From Ptychodera flava (Eukaryota > Hemichordata > Enteropneusta > Ptychoderidae), in NCBI RefSeq assembly GCF_041260155.1, contig NC_091932.1, forward strand, positions 10,396,304-10,460,303: 64,000 nt of DNA. Direction: 5' to 3'. The notes under the pieces are model-generated. The model saw only the letters and a list, made by a program, of their open reading frames with translations. It was not told the DNA's origin and ran no database searches. The position numbers and the translations under genes are program-made. Positions 1 through 12,200 of the stretch are shown here, piece after piece (the stretch's first letter is position 1; each line of letters begins with the position of its first letter).

Positions 1-1384
1 CAAGTACTTGTAAAGAGCAAATTACAATCAGTTACACAAAAAAAAAACTTTTTATTTTACTATTTTACGTCATATAATAATCCAGAATAATTGATATCAA
101 ATTTGATCTTTTCAGATCAACAATGTCCTTTCACAATGATTGGTGAAATCACAAAGATTTCACAAAGACCTTTGTCTTGGCTTTTCAACATATCATAAGT
201 GTTACAGGATGAATTGGTGCTTAGGTAAATATGTGAGTGCATCATCAGCATTATTCCTTGCTAACTTTACAAGTCTTTTAACTTTGGGAGGGGGTCACAG
301 TTCAAACTGCAAAGGTTGGATTTTGTTGACATTGAACCCATTAGTCCGTAAACTCTAATTAGTATACATAAACTATAGTATTCAGTCAGTGGCTCAAAAA
401 AATTTATTTTGATTTGACATATCATCTATTAGTTATCACCGTCAGTTTGGAAATAGCAGAATTACACTTGGCATACTGGTACATGTATTCTTGGACATTT
501 CTACACTGCACATGTACTTGTAGGCAGGTGTTCAGCAGCATTGTCATTAGAAAGGAAGACATCGGAATGCTAGTGCAAACTTCAATTTTTTCTGAGAATA
601 TGATACCTTCAAAGGCCATCACATTTACACTTTGCACCACTCTAAAACAAGGAAATATGCCGGAATATCTATTTTGTGATTTCTAGACTAGGTTTTGCTA
701 CTCTGTAGCCTCAGTTGTAAACTGCACAGTGTTACAATACACTGACTTACATTGTAGTGGATAATTATTGTACACATTTACTGAGCCATTTAATCATACA
801 TGTTATTACCATATTAGTGATATTAAAGGGAAAATCCATGGTCATTGGACCACGCAGGATGATTTTAAAGCTTGGTGATGGAAGTTTGCATAGGCATGCA
901 AAGGCTGCTGAATATATTTACATGACTAAGATTCTTCTACTTCATTTACTTTCTACATTTTTCAGCTTTCTGTTTGGTGACAGTGAAAGGTGAGCAAATG
1001 TTTAAACACAATAGATGGTGGTTTAAACTTTCTCATATCAAGTCCTTCGTATTAAATATAAAAATCAAGGTACATGTCATAAAGACACACACTACTATGA
1101 CAATAAAAACTATGTTCATGTGCTGCATTTCTTATAAAGGAAAGTCACTGAAAATCATGATTGTAAACAGTTTATTTTAGATATAATGATATCAGATCAT
1201 AGTGAAAGACTGGCTTGTTGATGAATTCAAATACTGCAAATGTCACTCTATGATTGTAAAAGAATACACAGCAAAAATTCGTTTTGTATTTTTTTAATGT
1301 TACTCAATGTCAGACAATAAGCAAATAAGGGAATAATTCAATATGGGCATGACTGAATTATGGGATCTTCTTGATCAGGCTTAC
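1..1384 (-). other. ARFGAP1 intron 2 (partial)
   Basis: This AT-rich stretch lies downstream of the ARFGAP1 exon 2 donor on the minus strand. No ArfGAP-like coding segment with splice signals is visible, and no clear repeat was seen. The short open frames here have no recognisable protein character. Confidence 0.6.
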
Positions 1385-2670
1385 CTTAAATGAACTCCTA
1401 AAGATCTGTGTTTACCAGAGCATTCCAAACATATATATATTCCATAGTTAACACTAACCCATTGTGGATTGTGACCACCACATTCAAAACATGTCTGTAA
1501 TGATGAAATATGAAAGTATATTACGGTAAAAATCCCCTACATCTACTTATGTAATATTAACATTGTTCAGTGGTCCAGTTATAATAAAGGGAAAGAATGT
1601 AATGGAATTTTCCTATGGAAAATTTTAATACAATTTAGTCTACATGTCATAAAAGTGGGCAGATAATGTCATGATATTGTAAGACACATTACTGGTGTTG
1701 TTATTGCTGTATGATCACAGTTTAATATTTTCACTAGTGTGATACAGTCCTCTGACTAAAATTCATAGACTGCTGTACTCAGTGAAGTTTGGCAACCTGT
1801 TCATTCAGCCATTTCAAATAAGCATAATGAAGTGTAACAAATAAAAAGATTTAATTTTATGACGTCAGATCTGAGCACACATGTGCTGTATCACTGTATG
1901 ACCAGTATCCTGTGTCACATAAGCAATACTACACTGTGTCTGTACAAATAATACGTCACTGGTCTGTCCGTGACGGCATGAGCGTTCACATACGGTATAA
2001 ATACTACTGTATGCGTGTACCATATATTGGGGATCTTCAAATATTGAAACTTTACTATCAGTGATTTGAAATGCTACACTATGAATAACAATACTTAATT
2101 CAAATTAGAATAAACATTTTATCAGATAATGTGGTTATCGTGGTGAGCGATATTTTTCGGGTGCAGTAAATGGACATGCAACTATGCATTACATTTACAA
2201 CCAACAGTAGCACCAGCATATGGTAATTCAATGACTGGAACATGTGGAGAAAGGGAATGGGGTGAAACTGACAGTGATATAGTGGTTTACAGCAGTATCA
2301 ATACCAGTGACAGTTTGTTCGCTAGGTCTACGATCGAGCAAACTACAGTCACAATTTGTGCCATTACACGGGGAAAGAAATTATGCCGGATTTTGAGTTT
2401 CCATTGATATTTATCACTTTCAAGGATACCACACAACCACTGAACCGGTCTTTGGCACTTCCTGTTTGGCCAACTAAGTAGTTTACATAATTGTTCCGCA
2501 CACGTTATGTGTTAACACTACCGCAACAGCGATCATAACGATTACCTGGTTGAATGAAGTTTGAAACAAATTAAGAATACATGACGGAAGAAAATATAAC
2601 AAATACGTACGTTATTGTTGTCTTTAGGGCGGAGATCCTTCAGTACTCGCCGGGTCCTCGGACTCGCCAT
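1385..2670 (-). CDS. ARFGAP1: ARFGAP1, first two coding exons (partial, runs off the left edge)
   Basis: ArfGAP1 stimulates GTP hydrolysis on Arf1 at the Golgi and helps uncoat COPI vesicles. Reading the minus strand, exon 1 (2670-2611) encodes MASPRTRRVLKDLRPKDNNN and ends at a GTACGT donor, phase 0. Exon 2 (1494-1385) follows a TTACAG acceptor and ends phase 2 at GTAAGC. The joined protein contains the ArfGAP zinc finger C-x2-C-x16-C-x2-C (Cys22, 25, 42, 45), followed by SGKHRSLGVHL. The arginine in that segment falls at residue 50, the position of the known catalytic arginine. The MASPRTR start separates it from the ARFGAP2/3 type. The next exon (expected to begin FVRSVTMDKW-like) was not found in 1-1384, so the gene continues outside the window. 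It is divergent from TAF2 with 585 bp between start codons. Confidence 0.93.
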
Positions 2671-3255
2671 CCTAGAACTTTGTCGGCTCCTTTGACGCGT
2701 AAACTTCCGATAATGAAAACGTTAGACGATACAAATGGAATTAACTTGAAAAACTTGACTGTAGAGTGTCCTTTGGATGAATGCAGCGGTTATAATTACA
2801 AATTGTTTGCTTCGATCTGAGGGAGATGATGTGTCACTTGTGTCAATGACGTTTAGATACTGTCGCCATCTTTAATTTCTACCAAACTTGCTTAGAAATA
2901 GCAATACGGCCGCTTAAAATGATGCAAATGCAGAGCTCATTGTTCAAAAGAGGCTTTCATGGATAAAAAACAGAGGGATGAAATTTTCAAGAAAGAAAAA
3001 TCGCGTATTTATCAATTCGTGCCGCTCCAGGCAATAAATCACATGAATATCAACTTCTTTACAACAATTATGAAGACCACTTAGGAAAATGTTATTTCTT
3101 TCACCGGAAATACGTCATCACAGGTCAACTGGAAGAGCAACTTTCAAGTCGTGTGTGGATATCACCGGCGTCTTCGCTGATAAGTCGATCTGTAGACCTC
3201 TTCCGAGACGCACTGAGCGAACAGTCATAATGTTTACTAGCTAACAACAATCAAA
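2671..3255. promoter_or_regulatory. Divergent ARFGAP1/TAF2 promoter region
   Basis: The start codons of ARFGAP1 (minus, 2670) and TAF2 (plus, 3256) face away from each other across 585 bp. The region lacks an obvious TATA box. At 3104-3120 there is an ETS-type CCGGAAA followed directly by TACGTCATC, which contains a CRE-like half site; both are common in housekeeping bidirectional promoters. Promoter function is inferred from position and these motifs only. Confidence 0.6.
3230..3244 (+). promoter_or_regulatory. Four-codon upstream ORF in the TAF2 leader
   Basis: An ATG at 3230 opens a reading frame of four codons that ends at TAA (3242-3244), 11 bp before the TAF2 start. The TAF2 ATG has A at -3. 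Whether the uORF is transcribed depends on the start site, which cannot be seen. Confidence 0.4.
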
Positions 3256-6200
3256 ATGTCCAAAGTCACTAAGAAGGGAGACAAAGGATTCGAGACTCCT
3301 CGACCTTTTAGATTATAAGTATCGATTTTGTGATTGTTTTTGTTTATTTCTTCAATCTGCTTTGCTGATGAATTTATGGAGGTAGTAGCTCCATTAGATA
3401 TTTTCGTACTCCGTACAGGGTCTGTGTAACCACGTGATTGCAGATCATTTTTCGCCTTGTATTACAGAAGTTATTTGAATAACCGTTAATGTAGTTTCAT
3501 TGAAAGGATGAAAATACAGAATTGGCTTACATGTAAGACTAAGTGTGCAATCATTGATACAAGGGTCAGTCAAGTGTAACAAGGCAAGTTGCAAGCAGTG
3601 GTTGAAACTCTGTAATTTTGAGAATATACTTGAGAATTTACAACATCACCTCAAGATATTTAATCCTTTAAGGTCTGTAGTTTTTTACCTATATATCTTT
3701 CGTCCTATATGCCCAGAAGTGAATAATTTTGTCAATATTGACAAGCAGAATACTGATATTTCAACATATTCGTCGAGTTGGATTGATAACAGTAGGAATG
3801 GGGTAAGAGAGAGAGCCTTCTCCCATCTACCTCCATGCAGTAGGTGATTAATACATTGAATTGCAGTATTCAAGTAAAACGTTACACCTGACTCTTTAAT
3901 GATGTAGCTTGCTAATGAAAAGGCACCTTTCATAAGATTTACATAATAATTCCTTTGCACAAGTTAGCAGTACCAGTACCTAACCATTGTTTTCCTTTTT
4001 CTCTTTACGAGTCATCAGATACTGTGTATCACAGGTGTAAATTTCCAGAGGAAGTCAATTATAGTAAGTACTCATTGAGATAAAAAATATTGCTTTATTT
4101 TTGTTTTTGCAAATTCACTTTTAGCAATTTTCAAAATAATATATCATCCAGAATATTAGAACCATAATTGTTGTACAACTTTTTTTGGTGTTGGTAATAT
4201 GACTTGCCTTTCCACCGAAAGATTCAGATGAAAAAGTAAAGCATGAAAAGGATTGTCAAGTTTGCTGTTCATATTTTCTCAATAGTAAAAACAGTACTAC
4301 TGTCTATTCTCTAAAAGTTTTGATGATTACATGTACATGTTTTTATTACCATGTGTTTTAGTTGTGCACATGAAAGTATATTGCTCAATGCAAATGCTCT
4401 ATTCTATCCTGTATGTTGAGAATTTGCTAGGTATTTGACTGATCTTGTACCTTTGTACTGTGTACTAGGGAAAGTAGTTTTTGTTATGTAGCATAAGTAA
4501 CATGCAAAACAAAGGAGATATCTAAGCTTGACTAGGCAAGTTTTACTGCTGACGAGATTATATTTGCCATATGGGACTGCTGTTGAATTTAAACATTTCT
4601 AGCACATACTCTTACTACATGTATAATAAATTTGTTTAGTATACCTTTGTTCCTCGTAATGATTAGGTAGACTGAAATATATCTTTTAGCTACTTCATTT
4701 GGAATTTTAGTCCACCAATTCATACAGAAATTTGATTGTTGCAATGAAATAGATTAGTAAACATAATCTTTCTTATCATTTTCCAGGGTTACGTGGAGCT
4801 TCATCTTATTCCAAGCAAACCAAATCTCAACAAAATCAAGTTGAACAGCAAACAGTGTAATATCCTTTCACTCAGTAGTGACTAGTCTCAGCCGATATTA
4901 AATGAAATGTGACATTGCTTGGATAAGTATGGATGTACAAACCATAGTTTCAGTGCAAGTGTGGCACTAGCAGTACATCCATCTTCTGCAAAGATTGATC
5001 AATATTCATTAGTCTTTCACCGCAATGAAATACACTTGGTTGATATACATGTGTATTCATCTATGTGGATTGTCTGATCTTGTAACATATATTATTGGTA
5101 TTCAAGGAGCTCTCACCATACATGTATATTAGAGTGACTTTGCTTGAAAGCATTGGTATCTGTAATTGTATAATTCAGTTTTACATTCATTAAGTTAAGA
5201 TTCAAATAGCACTCGAAAATTAACCATGATAGCTCAGTGCCTCGTTATACCACTTTGTTCATGCTGAAGATTAAATTGACAATTCATAAAAATCAAACAA
5301 ATTATGGAAAATTGAGACATTCATGAATGAAGGTAGTATTCATTCCTGCAAATTATCAGACTTCCATGAAATATTTTCATTCTTTCAATTGAATGAAAAG
5401 CAGTTCCGTGACTTACAATACACCGTAGTACAGATATACGCATGTAACTGTAGCCGTTGTATCATTGAATCATGATTTAGTCAGAGTGATCACTGAGTAT
5501 ACTCTCTGTTTTCCACTAAAGGAAAGGCAAGTAGTGTATTTGGCTTTATAAAGATTTACCAAATGTAACACTTTTATGAAGGTTGGTAACTTTCAAATAT
5601 GAGTGTTTCAGTTTCACATAAATACTGCAAGTTATACACCCTTGACTTTAGATTTGAACGGATCTACAGAGTGTGCATCAATGATATTTGGGAAGCTTCA
5701 TTTCTGTACAATGATCCAACTCTAGCAATCTGTCAGAGTGATGCTAAACAGTAAGTATTCAAATCAATGTTCTGAATAGATCATTTGTCAAAGAAGTGCA
5801 TGTCATACAGATGAATAGTAAAATGGATGAGAAGAACCAACTTCGTAGAAATGAACTTGGCATGCTGTATTGTAGTACAGTATTTGGTTGCAGTGAAAAT
5901 CATGAAGTAGTTGAAATCCATGAAGGCATATACCAGTGCATGTGGAAAGTACTTAACTTTGCAATGGTTTCTAAACTCTTTACAGCTTCTTATTGGTTGT
6001 GTAGCATGACTGTATCCTTCTGTCTTTACATTCAATCTCACATTTGTAACAATTGGGCTTAGCATGGCCATTAAGCAAGTTGGCATATGGCAATGCTCAG
6101 CTTTACCACTACTTTAGGCCAGATAAATGAGATTTGTTTGTGATCAAGGAAAGCTGCAGCATTGTGAATATTGCTCCTTTACTCTTCTCAAAATCTGTCA

Positions 6201-9200
6201 TGTTTACTCCGAAGCAGCATACTGATAAACATAAATGAGCTGTTGCACATCTTGCTGAAAATCAATAATCAGACATGTTATCAATATGATAATTTGAAAA
6301 AAGGTGGGAACATATTTGAAAAAAGTGCTCTGGAAAAAAGAAATAAATTTGAAAACTTTTGTGTTTCTTCCGCAGACGTAATTTAAATTTCTTTTCAACA
6401 TGTCACTCTGCTGCGGTGAGTTCAGTGGATGCAGACAGTGGCAATGGAGAGCTGACTATCAGAATCCCACAGGAAGCAATGCATCTTGTTCAAGGTAAGA
6501 GGAGTCTACAGCATTATGATGTAATAATGTGTACATGAAACACTGATGTGTACAGTGTTTAAATCTTCAAGCAAATGCAAGCTTAAACGTTTCTATTCCA
6601 AAATGACATAACTAACATACATAACAATGCATATTGTACTGCTATGAGTCTGAGTCAATTGCCTGGTTGGGAATGAGTTGTAATCTAAAGGAATGGAGAG
6701 AGATATCGATGCATTCATGGTTTAGTGCCACTCCATTTTGCTCTATCCTGGATGTGTTGTTTTTTTCAGACATGAAACCACTGAGAGTTAGCATAGAATT
6801 TTCACTGGAAACACCACAGGGTGGGATTCAGTTTGTGGTCCCTGAATTGGATGGCACTATGGCAGAGGTGAGTTCATGCTTAGATCATTTCATCAAGTCA
6901 ATTACATTATTTTTCAGTCATAGCTAATATATTTGTGACAAAACTATGTACATATAGCAGATGTGGCACAAATTAAATGTCATAACAGTTAAAGGGCACC
7001 ACTTTTGATGATTTTTTTCACAATATTTGTTTTGTATATCAATTTCAAGTTCCTGTTCTTTGCCCAAAAGCATGTTTAAACGCTTACTGTTTGTCAACAC
7101 AGTGTATGTACAAGCAAAATCTAGTGATTTTGTTTACATTTAAATTCTAACCCAAACCAGAATTAGCTTGTCAACAATAACAATAGTAATCTACACATGT
7201 ACGTGCTTAGTTGAGTAGTTACTTTGTATCTCAATAGGCTTCAATTGCCAGTAGGACAAGAAACTGCAGAGGACATTAACCCTTGACTACCTTGAACGCC
7301 GGATATATCCGGCGCCATATTGAATTACCATATACCTTTAGTGCCGGAAATATCCGGCACAGTTAAATAGGCGTATTTGCTTCATTTTTGTCCCTAAAAA
7401 TCCCATAATTTTGGCGTCGGCACGCAGCGCGACTAAGATTGATGTATACCGATCTGGCCTGAATTTGATTGCGCCCCCCTTACGTCCGAGTATGGCCAAA
7501 ATCCGGAAGCAAATGTCGTGACCCATGACCTCGACCCTGAAAGGTCAGGCTGATCACAGAAGCGTCGCGCTGATTGTTTACAGTTTTCAGAAGTACGGAC
7601 GATCGCGAAGATTTTTATGGTTTGTTTTTTTTAATGAAATGAAATGTTTATTTATTGAAAACAAATGATTAATATGTAAATATGTTCTATTAACAGCAAT
7701 ATTCTGTGAATGAAACTGGAGGAAATATAATTTTTTACTATAACCCAGTGAAATTTTATAGCAGCCATATTGTCAATATGACTGGTCACATGACTGGTCA
7801 TGTGATTGGTCATGTGATATGTTGTTCCCTAAAATGTATTTTTAAATATTGTGAATTATTTTTTGATAAATCATAACCATTTTAGATGCATGTTTCTGCA
7901 AGGAAGACATAAAGCAGGTGTTTACAAATAAAATGTGTTGATTTTCAAATACAGAATTATGTCAGATGCTGATGTTTGTGGTTCATTTACTCTGCCTTTT
8001 GTGAGAAAAATCTTAAACAGGTACATCTATAAATAAAGTAAAGGGTAGTTATTATCACATATATGTAAAGACAAAGCCCTGAAAATTGCAAGTGTATTCT
8101 AATTGCGTCATTTTATGGATTCAAAACACGTCCTGATGCTTCAAATATTCATATTCTTTGCCAACTCTGGTCATATGTGTCATGTGACCAGTCACATGAC
8201 CTGGAAATACAAAACTTATGAAAAAGTGGGAAATTTCATGCTGATTCAGAAAATATATGGTTTATTGGTACTTACTTAAATTTTACTCTAAGCAGTGTTC
8301 ATTCAATGACCACACCCAAGATTTTATCAATATTTACATAAGGGGCCTGGTATATAGGAATACATCGGCCTGGTAGTCAAGGGGTTAAAAACAAAAATAC
8401 TCAAAAAAATCATCAAGTTACACCCGTTAGTGATGGTTTGACAGTGAAGCCATGTAATTTTCTCTCAGTAAAAGTGTCTTTTTGGGTGAAGTGTTCTGCT
8501 GTTTACAGTTTGCTTCATTTCTACATCCTTACTTCTGCAAACATCAAAATAACAGTGTAATACTTTTAATGAAAAAGACAGAGTTATGCAGCAGATCAGC
8601 AATTTGATGGTATGAAGTTTTGATCTCATCTGAAACCCATCTTGTTTTCACAGAGATCAGCTCACATGTTCACCTATGGCTATGAGAACTCAGCCAGACT
8701 CTGGTTTCCCTGCATTGACTCATACTCAGAGCCCTGTACCTGGAAGTTAGAATTCACTGTGGATGCCTCCATGACAGCTGTGTCATGTGGAGATCTCATT
8801 GAGACTGTCTACACACCAGACATGAGAAAGAAGACTTTCCACTATGTACTGAACATACCAACAGCAGCACCAAACATTGCACTGGCTGTGGGGTAAGTCA
8901 TCAATACAGTGACTATAATAGTTTGTTAATGAAGTAACCCAATTTCAACCAACATTATTACAATGTCTGGAATCTCTGAAAGTGAGAGGAGAGCTTACAT
9001 TTAATGTACAAACCTTATATCCACTTTGCTCGTTGCATAAAGGTTAGTTGAAAATGCTTCATGCTCGCTCCGTCAGAACATTTACTCTAACACAAAGGCA
9101 TGGACTTTGTAATGTTTGGCAACCAAACTTCTATCGATGTGAAAGAAAGACAGATAACAAGACACAGACAAATGATATCAGAGATAATGTTAAATCTCAG

Positions 9201-12200
9201 AAGAAATAGTATGGTAATATTTATGTCTTCAGGAGAGTTGTTTTGGTCACAAATATTCCCGTCAAATAAAATAGATTTTATTTTTCAAATGAGTCTGTAT
9301 TTTGGAATAAAACTGTAATCAAAGTTGATATATTCTGTGTCAATGGTAAATTTGGCAATGATAGGTTTTTTGGCAAAACTCTAAGAATTTTCACTTTTAA
9401 GTTAACTTTTGAAGCAGTGTAACTTGAGTATTGTGTTAGAATACCATACAATAGAATGGGCAGTTGGGCCTTTGTGAGTCTCTCCACTTACTACATAAAT
9501 TGTAAATAATAACTTCTTAACATAAATTCTTACAGAAAAAGAATCAAAAGAGACTCATTCTCCCATTCTCCTTTTCTCCTTCAGCCCATTTGAGATATTT
9601 GTAGATCCATATATGAATGAGGTGACTCATTTCTGCCTGCCACAGTTGTTACCAGTGTTAAAGCACAGCACAGACAGACTCCATCAGGTAATGACATATC
9701 TCTTTGTTTGCAGTATCAGTGCAACCATCTTCAATCTTGCCAAAGTAGTTGGTGATAGCTACATGAGCTTCCCTAAGAATATTGCAGCTGCAAAAAAGTT
9801 TCATTTTTGTCCTGAGACCTGTTGAATTCAAATTCAAAATCTAGCAACCTTTGATAAAGGTTTCATCCATCTAAGCTTATACAATATATTAGCAATTTTA
9901 TTAATTAATAATGAAAATCAATGAGAGTTCAATGCTATAGATACTCCACTATAGTAGGCTTATTAGTTTTGTACTAGCATTGATTATCAAACAAGGGACT
10001 GAAACTACATTGAAGACAAAATAGGAAAAAATGTACAAGAATACAGTAGGAGAGAGTGACATTGCATCATAGTGACGTATATTCAGTGAGATCAATGTGT
10101 GGTTGAAAAAAATGATCTGTGGATTATTATCCAACTAGTAATAGTGTAATGTTGGATAAAATGGAGTATATGAAGAAGTGGCAAATTTCCATAAAAACAA
10201 TTAGTGTGTTCTGCAATGTCAAGTGTAAAGCATACCATAGAGCATTCTGCTACTGGGTAATGAAAACATCCTACAACTGGTTGTGAACTTTTGGGGTGTG
10301 TATATTTTTCAAAATGTTTAGAGTCAAGTCTGCACTTGGTAGACTGGATTTATAGTCAGGATTGGTTTTTTGTCATCACAGGCATTTGAATTCTATGAAG
10401 AAGTTCTTGGTACTCGATACCCATACAGCTGTTACAAACAAGTTTTCATTGACTGTGCTTACATAGAAGCTGCAGCCTATGCATCTATGACAATATTCAG
10501 GTATTTTTATCTTATCGTATCTCACAGCACTTGTTTCTTTTTCAACCAAACATTTTACAAGACAACACATTCTTTCAACTTGGCTGGAGCCTGTACTCAA
10601 GTTCATGTCAGTCATCAAAATCAAGTCCCCACAAATCTTTATCTCAGTTTTTTGCTAATTTTGGAATACTCTATGTGAAAAGTTGGGGCATTACTGAAAG
10701 GTTTCAGCCAAGGATGTTGATATACTGGTAGATGTGTCTGGCAAGGAAGCAAAACCCTAGGGTTTCTGTTGAAATAATGATTTAACAAAAGGGGGAAAGT
10801 TTGTGGCAAGGAAGTCATTTCTCTACTTCCTATACACAATGTTATTGATTTCCACCATAAAGACAATAACCAATACAGATTAAAACCACTCTGTCTCAAT
10901 CACAGTTACTTTCCCCTCATATTTTTTCAGCACTAACATCTTGCACTCCAGTCATGTCATTGACCAGACTTTCACATCACGTCGTCTGATGGCACACGCT
11001 GTCGCCCAGCAATTCTTTGGTAGTTACATATGCATGCAGTCATGGCCAGATGCCTGGCTTATCAAAGGTATTGCTGAATATCTGAATGGTCTCTATATCA
11101 AGAAGAAGTTTGGTAACAATGAATACAGGCACATGATCAGCAAGGTAAGAAATTTAATTAGACATTGGGTTATTCACAACATGGTAATGTATTGATGGCA
11201 TGGGTATCTAGGTATGACGTATTAGACGAGGCAGAGCCCAAATGTAGTTACATTTGCATATAACCATATTATTGTACACCTTTTATATCAAAACATGAAA
11301 TGATGAGGTACTCTTTTGTAAAAAATTTGGCACTTTGTGTTTTGTACCTACAAGCAGATGGATAAGCATGAGAACTGGGAGTGATATTGCTACAGATATG
11401 ATTTTCATACTACAAAGAATAGACAAAATGCACACACACACACACACATACTCTTTTCACAGCTCCTTGGCTCCTGGACATCTAAATTTGCATATGTAGA
11501 ATTTTACACTCTCAGCGCGTATGTTGTACAAAATGTATGGTAGCGTATTGTATGATTTGAATGCCATAGGTTACAACAATAAACCTGTAATGATGCTAGA
11601 AAAGTAGAACACTAGGATCATGAATATCTCTGTTTCTTATCATCATCACCAGGGCGTTTTCCTTTCTTGTTTTTCAAAGTTGCCTCAAGAATTCAAATTG
11701 TACTGGCATGGAGGATCAACCCATCATTCAATAGGAAATGCCAGAAATTTAACATACATATTATGTACTTCATCTGTGATAAGTAGCCTTTGTGTATAGT
11801 GAGAAAAAAGAAGACTTGTAAATAACACGTTTGTAAACTTGTAAACAAATCAAAAGATGTCAGTTTTCACATGTGAACAGATATGTGTTGAAGGAATTGA
11901 GACGATGAAGAAAAGAATGGTGTCAAGTCTCCTTCGGCAAAATGTTAGGAAATGTTTGAAACTCTCAGTTTTGAAGTGCAGACTGCAATAAGAAGTTTAT
12001 AAATGAATAAACATTATTTTTCTGTAGATTCTGAAAAGAGTTTGCAATGCAGAGGAAGAATACGGAGGATTGATTCTCTATCCAAATGCCAGTGGCAACA
12101 AGACAGAATCCACCAGCTCCAATGGTGGAAAGTTACATTTTCCGAGGAAACACTCACATACAACATCTTGGAAGTATGCCAAGATGATTCGACTGAAGGC

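Noticed and set aside
2581-2820. 79-residue plus-strand frame in the promoter region
   Set aside because: It is the antisense shadow of ARFGAP1 exon 1 and its leader; the minus-strand reading has the family N-terminus and a proper donor.
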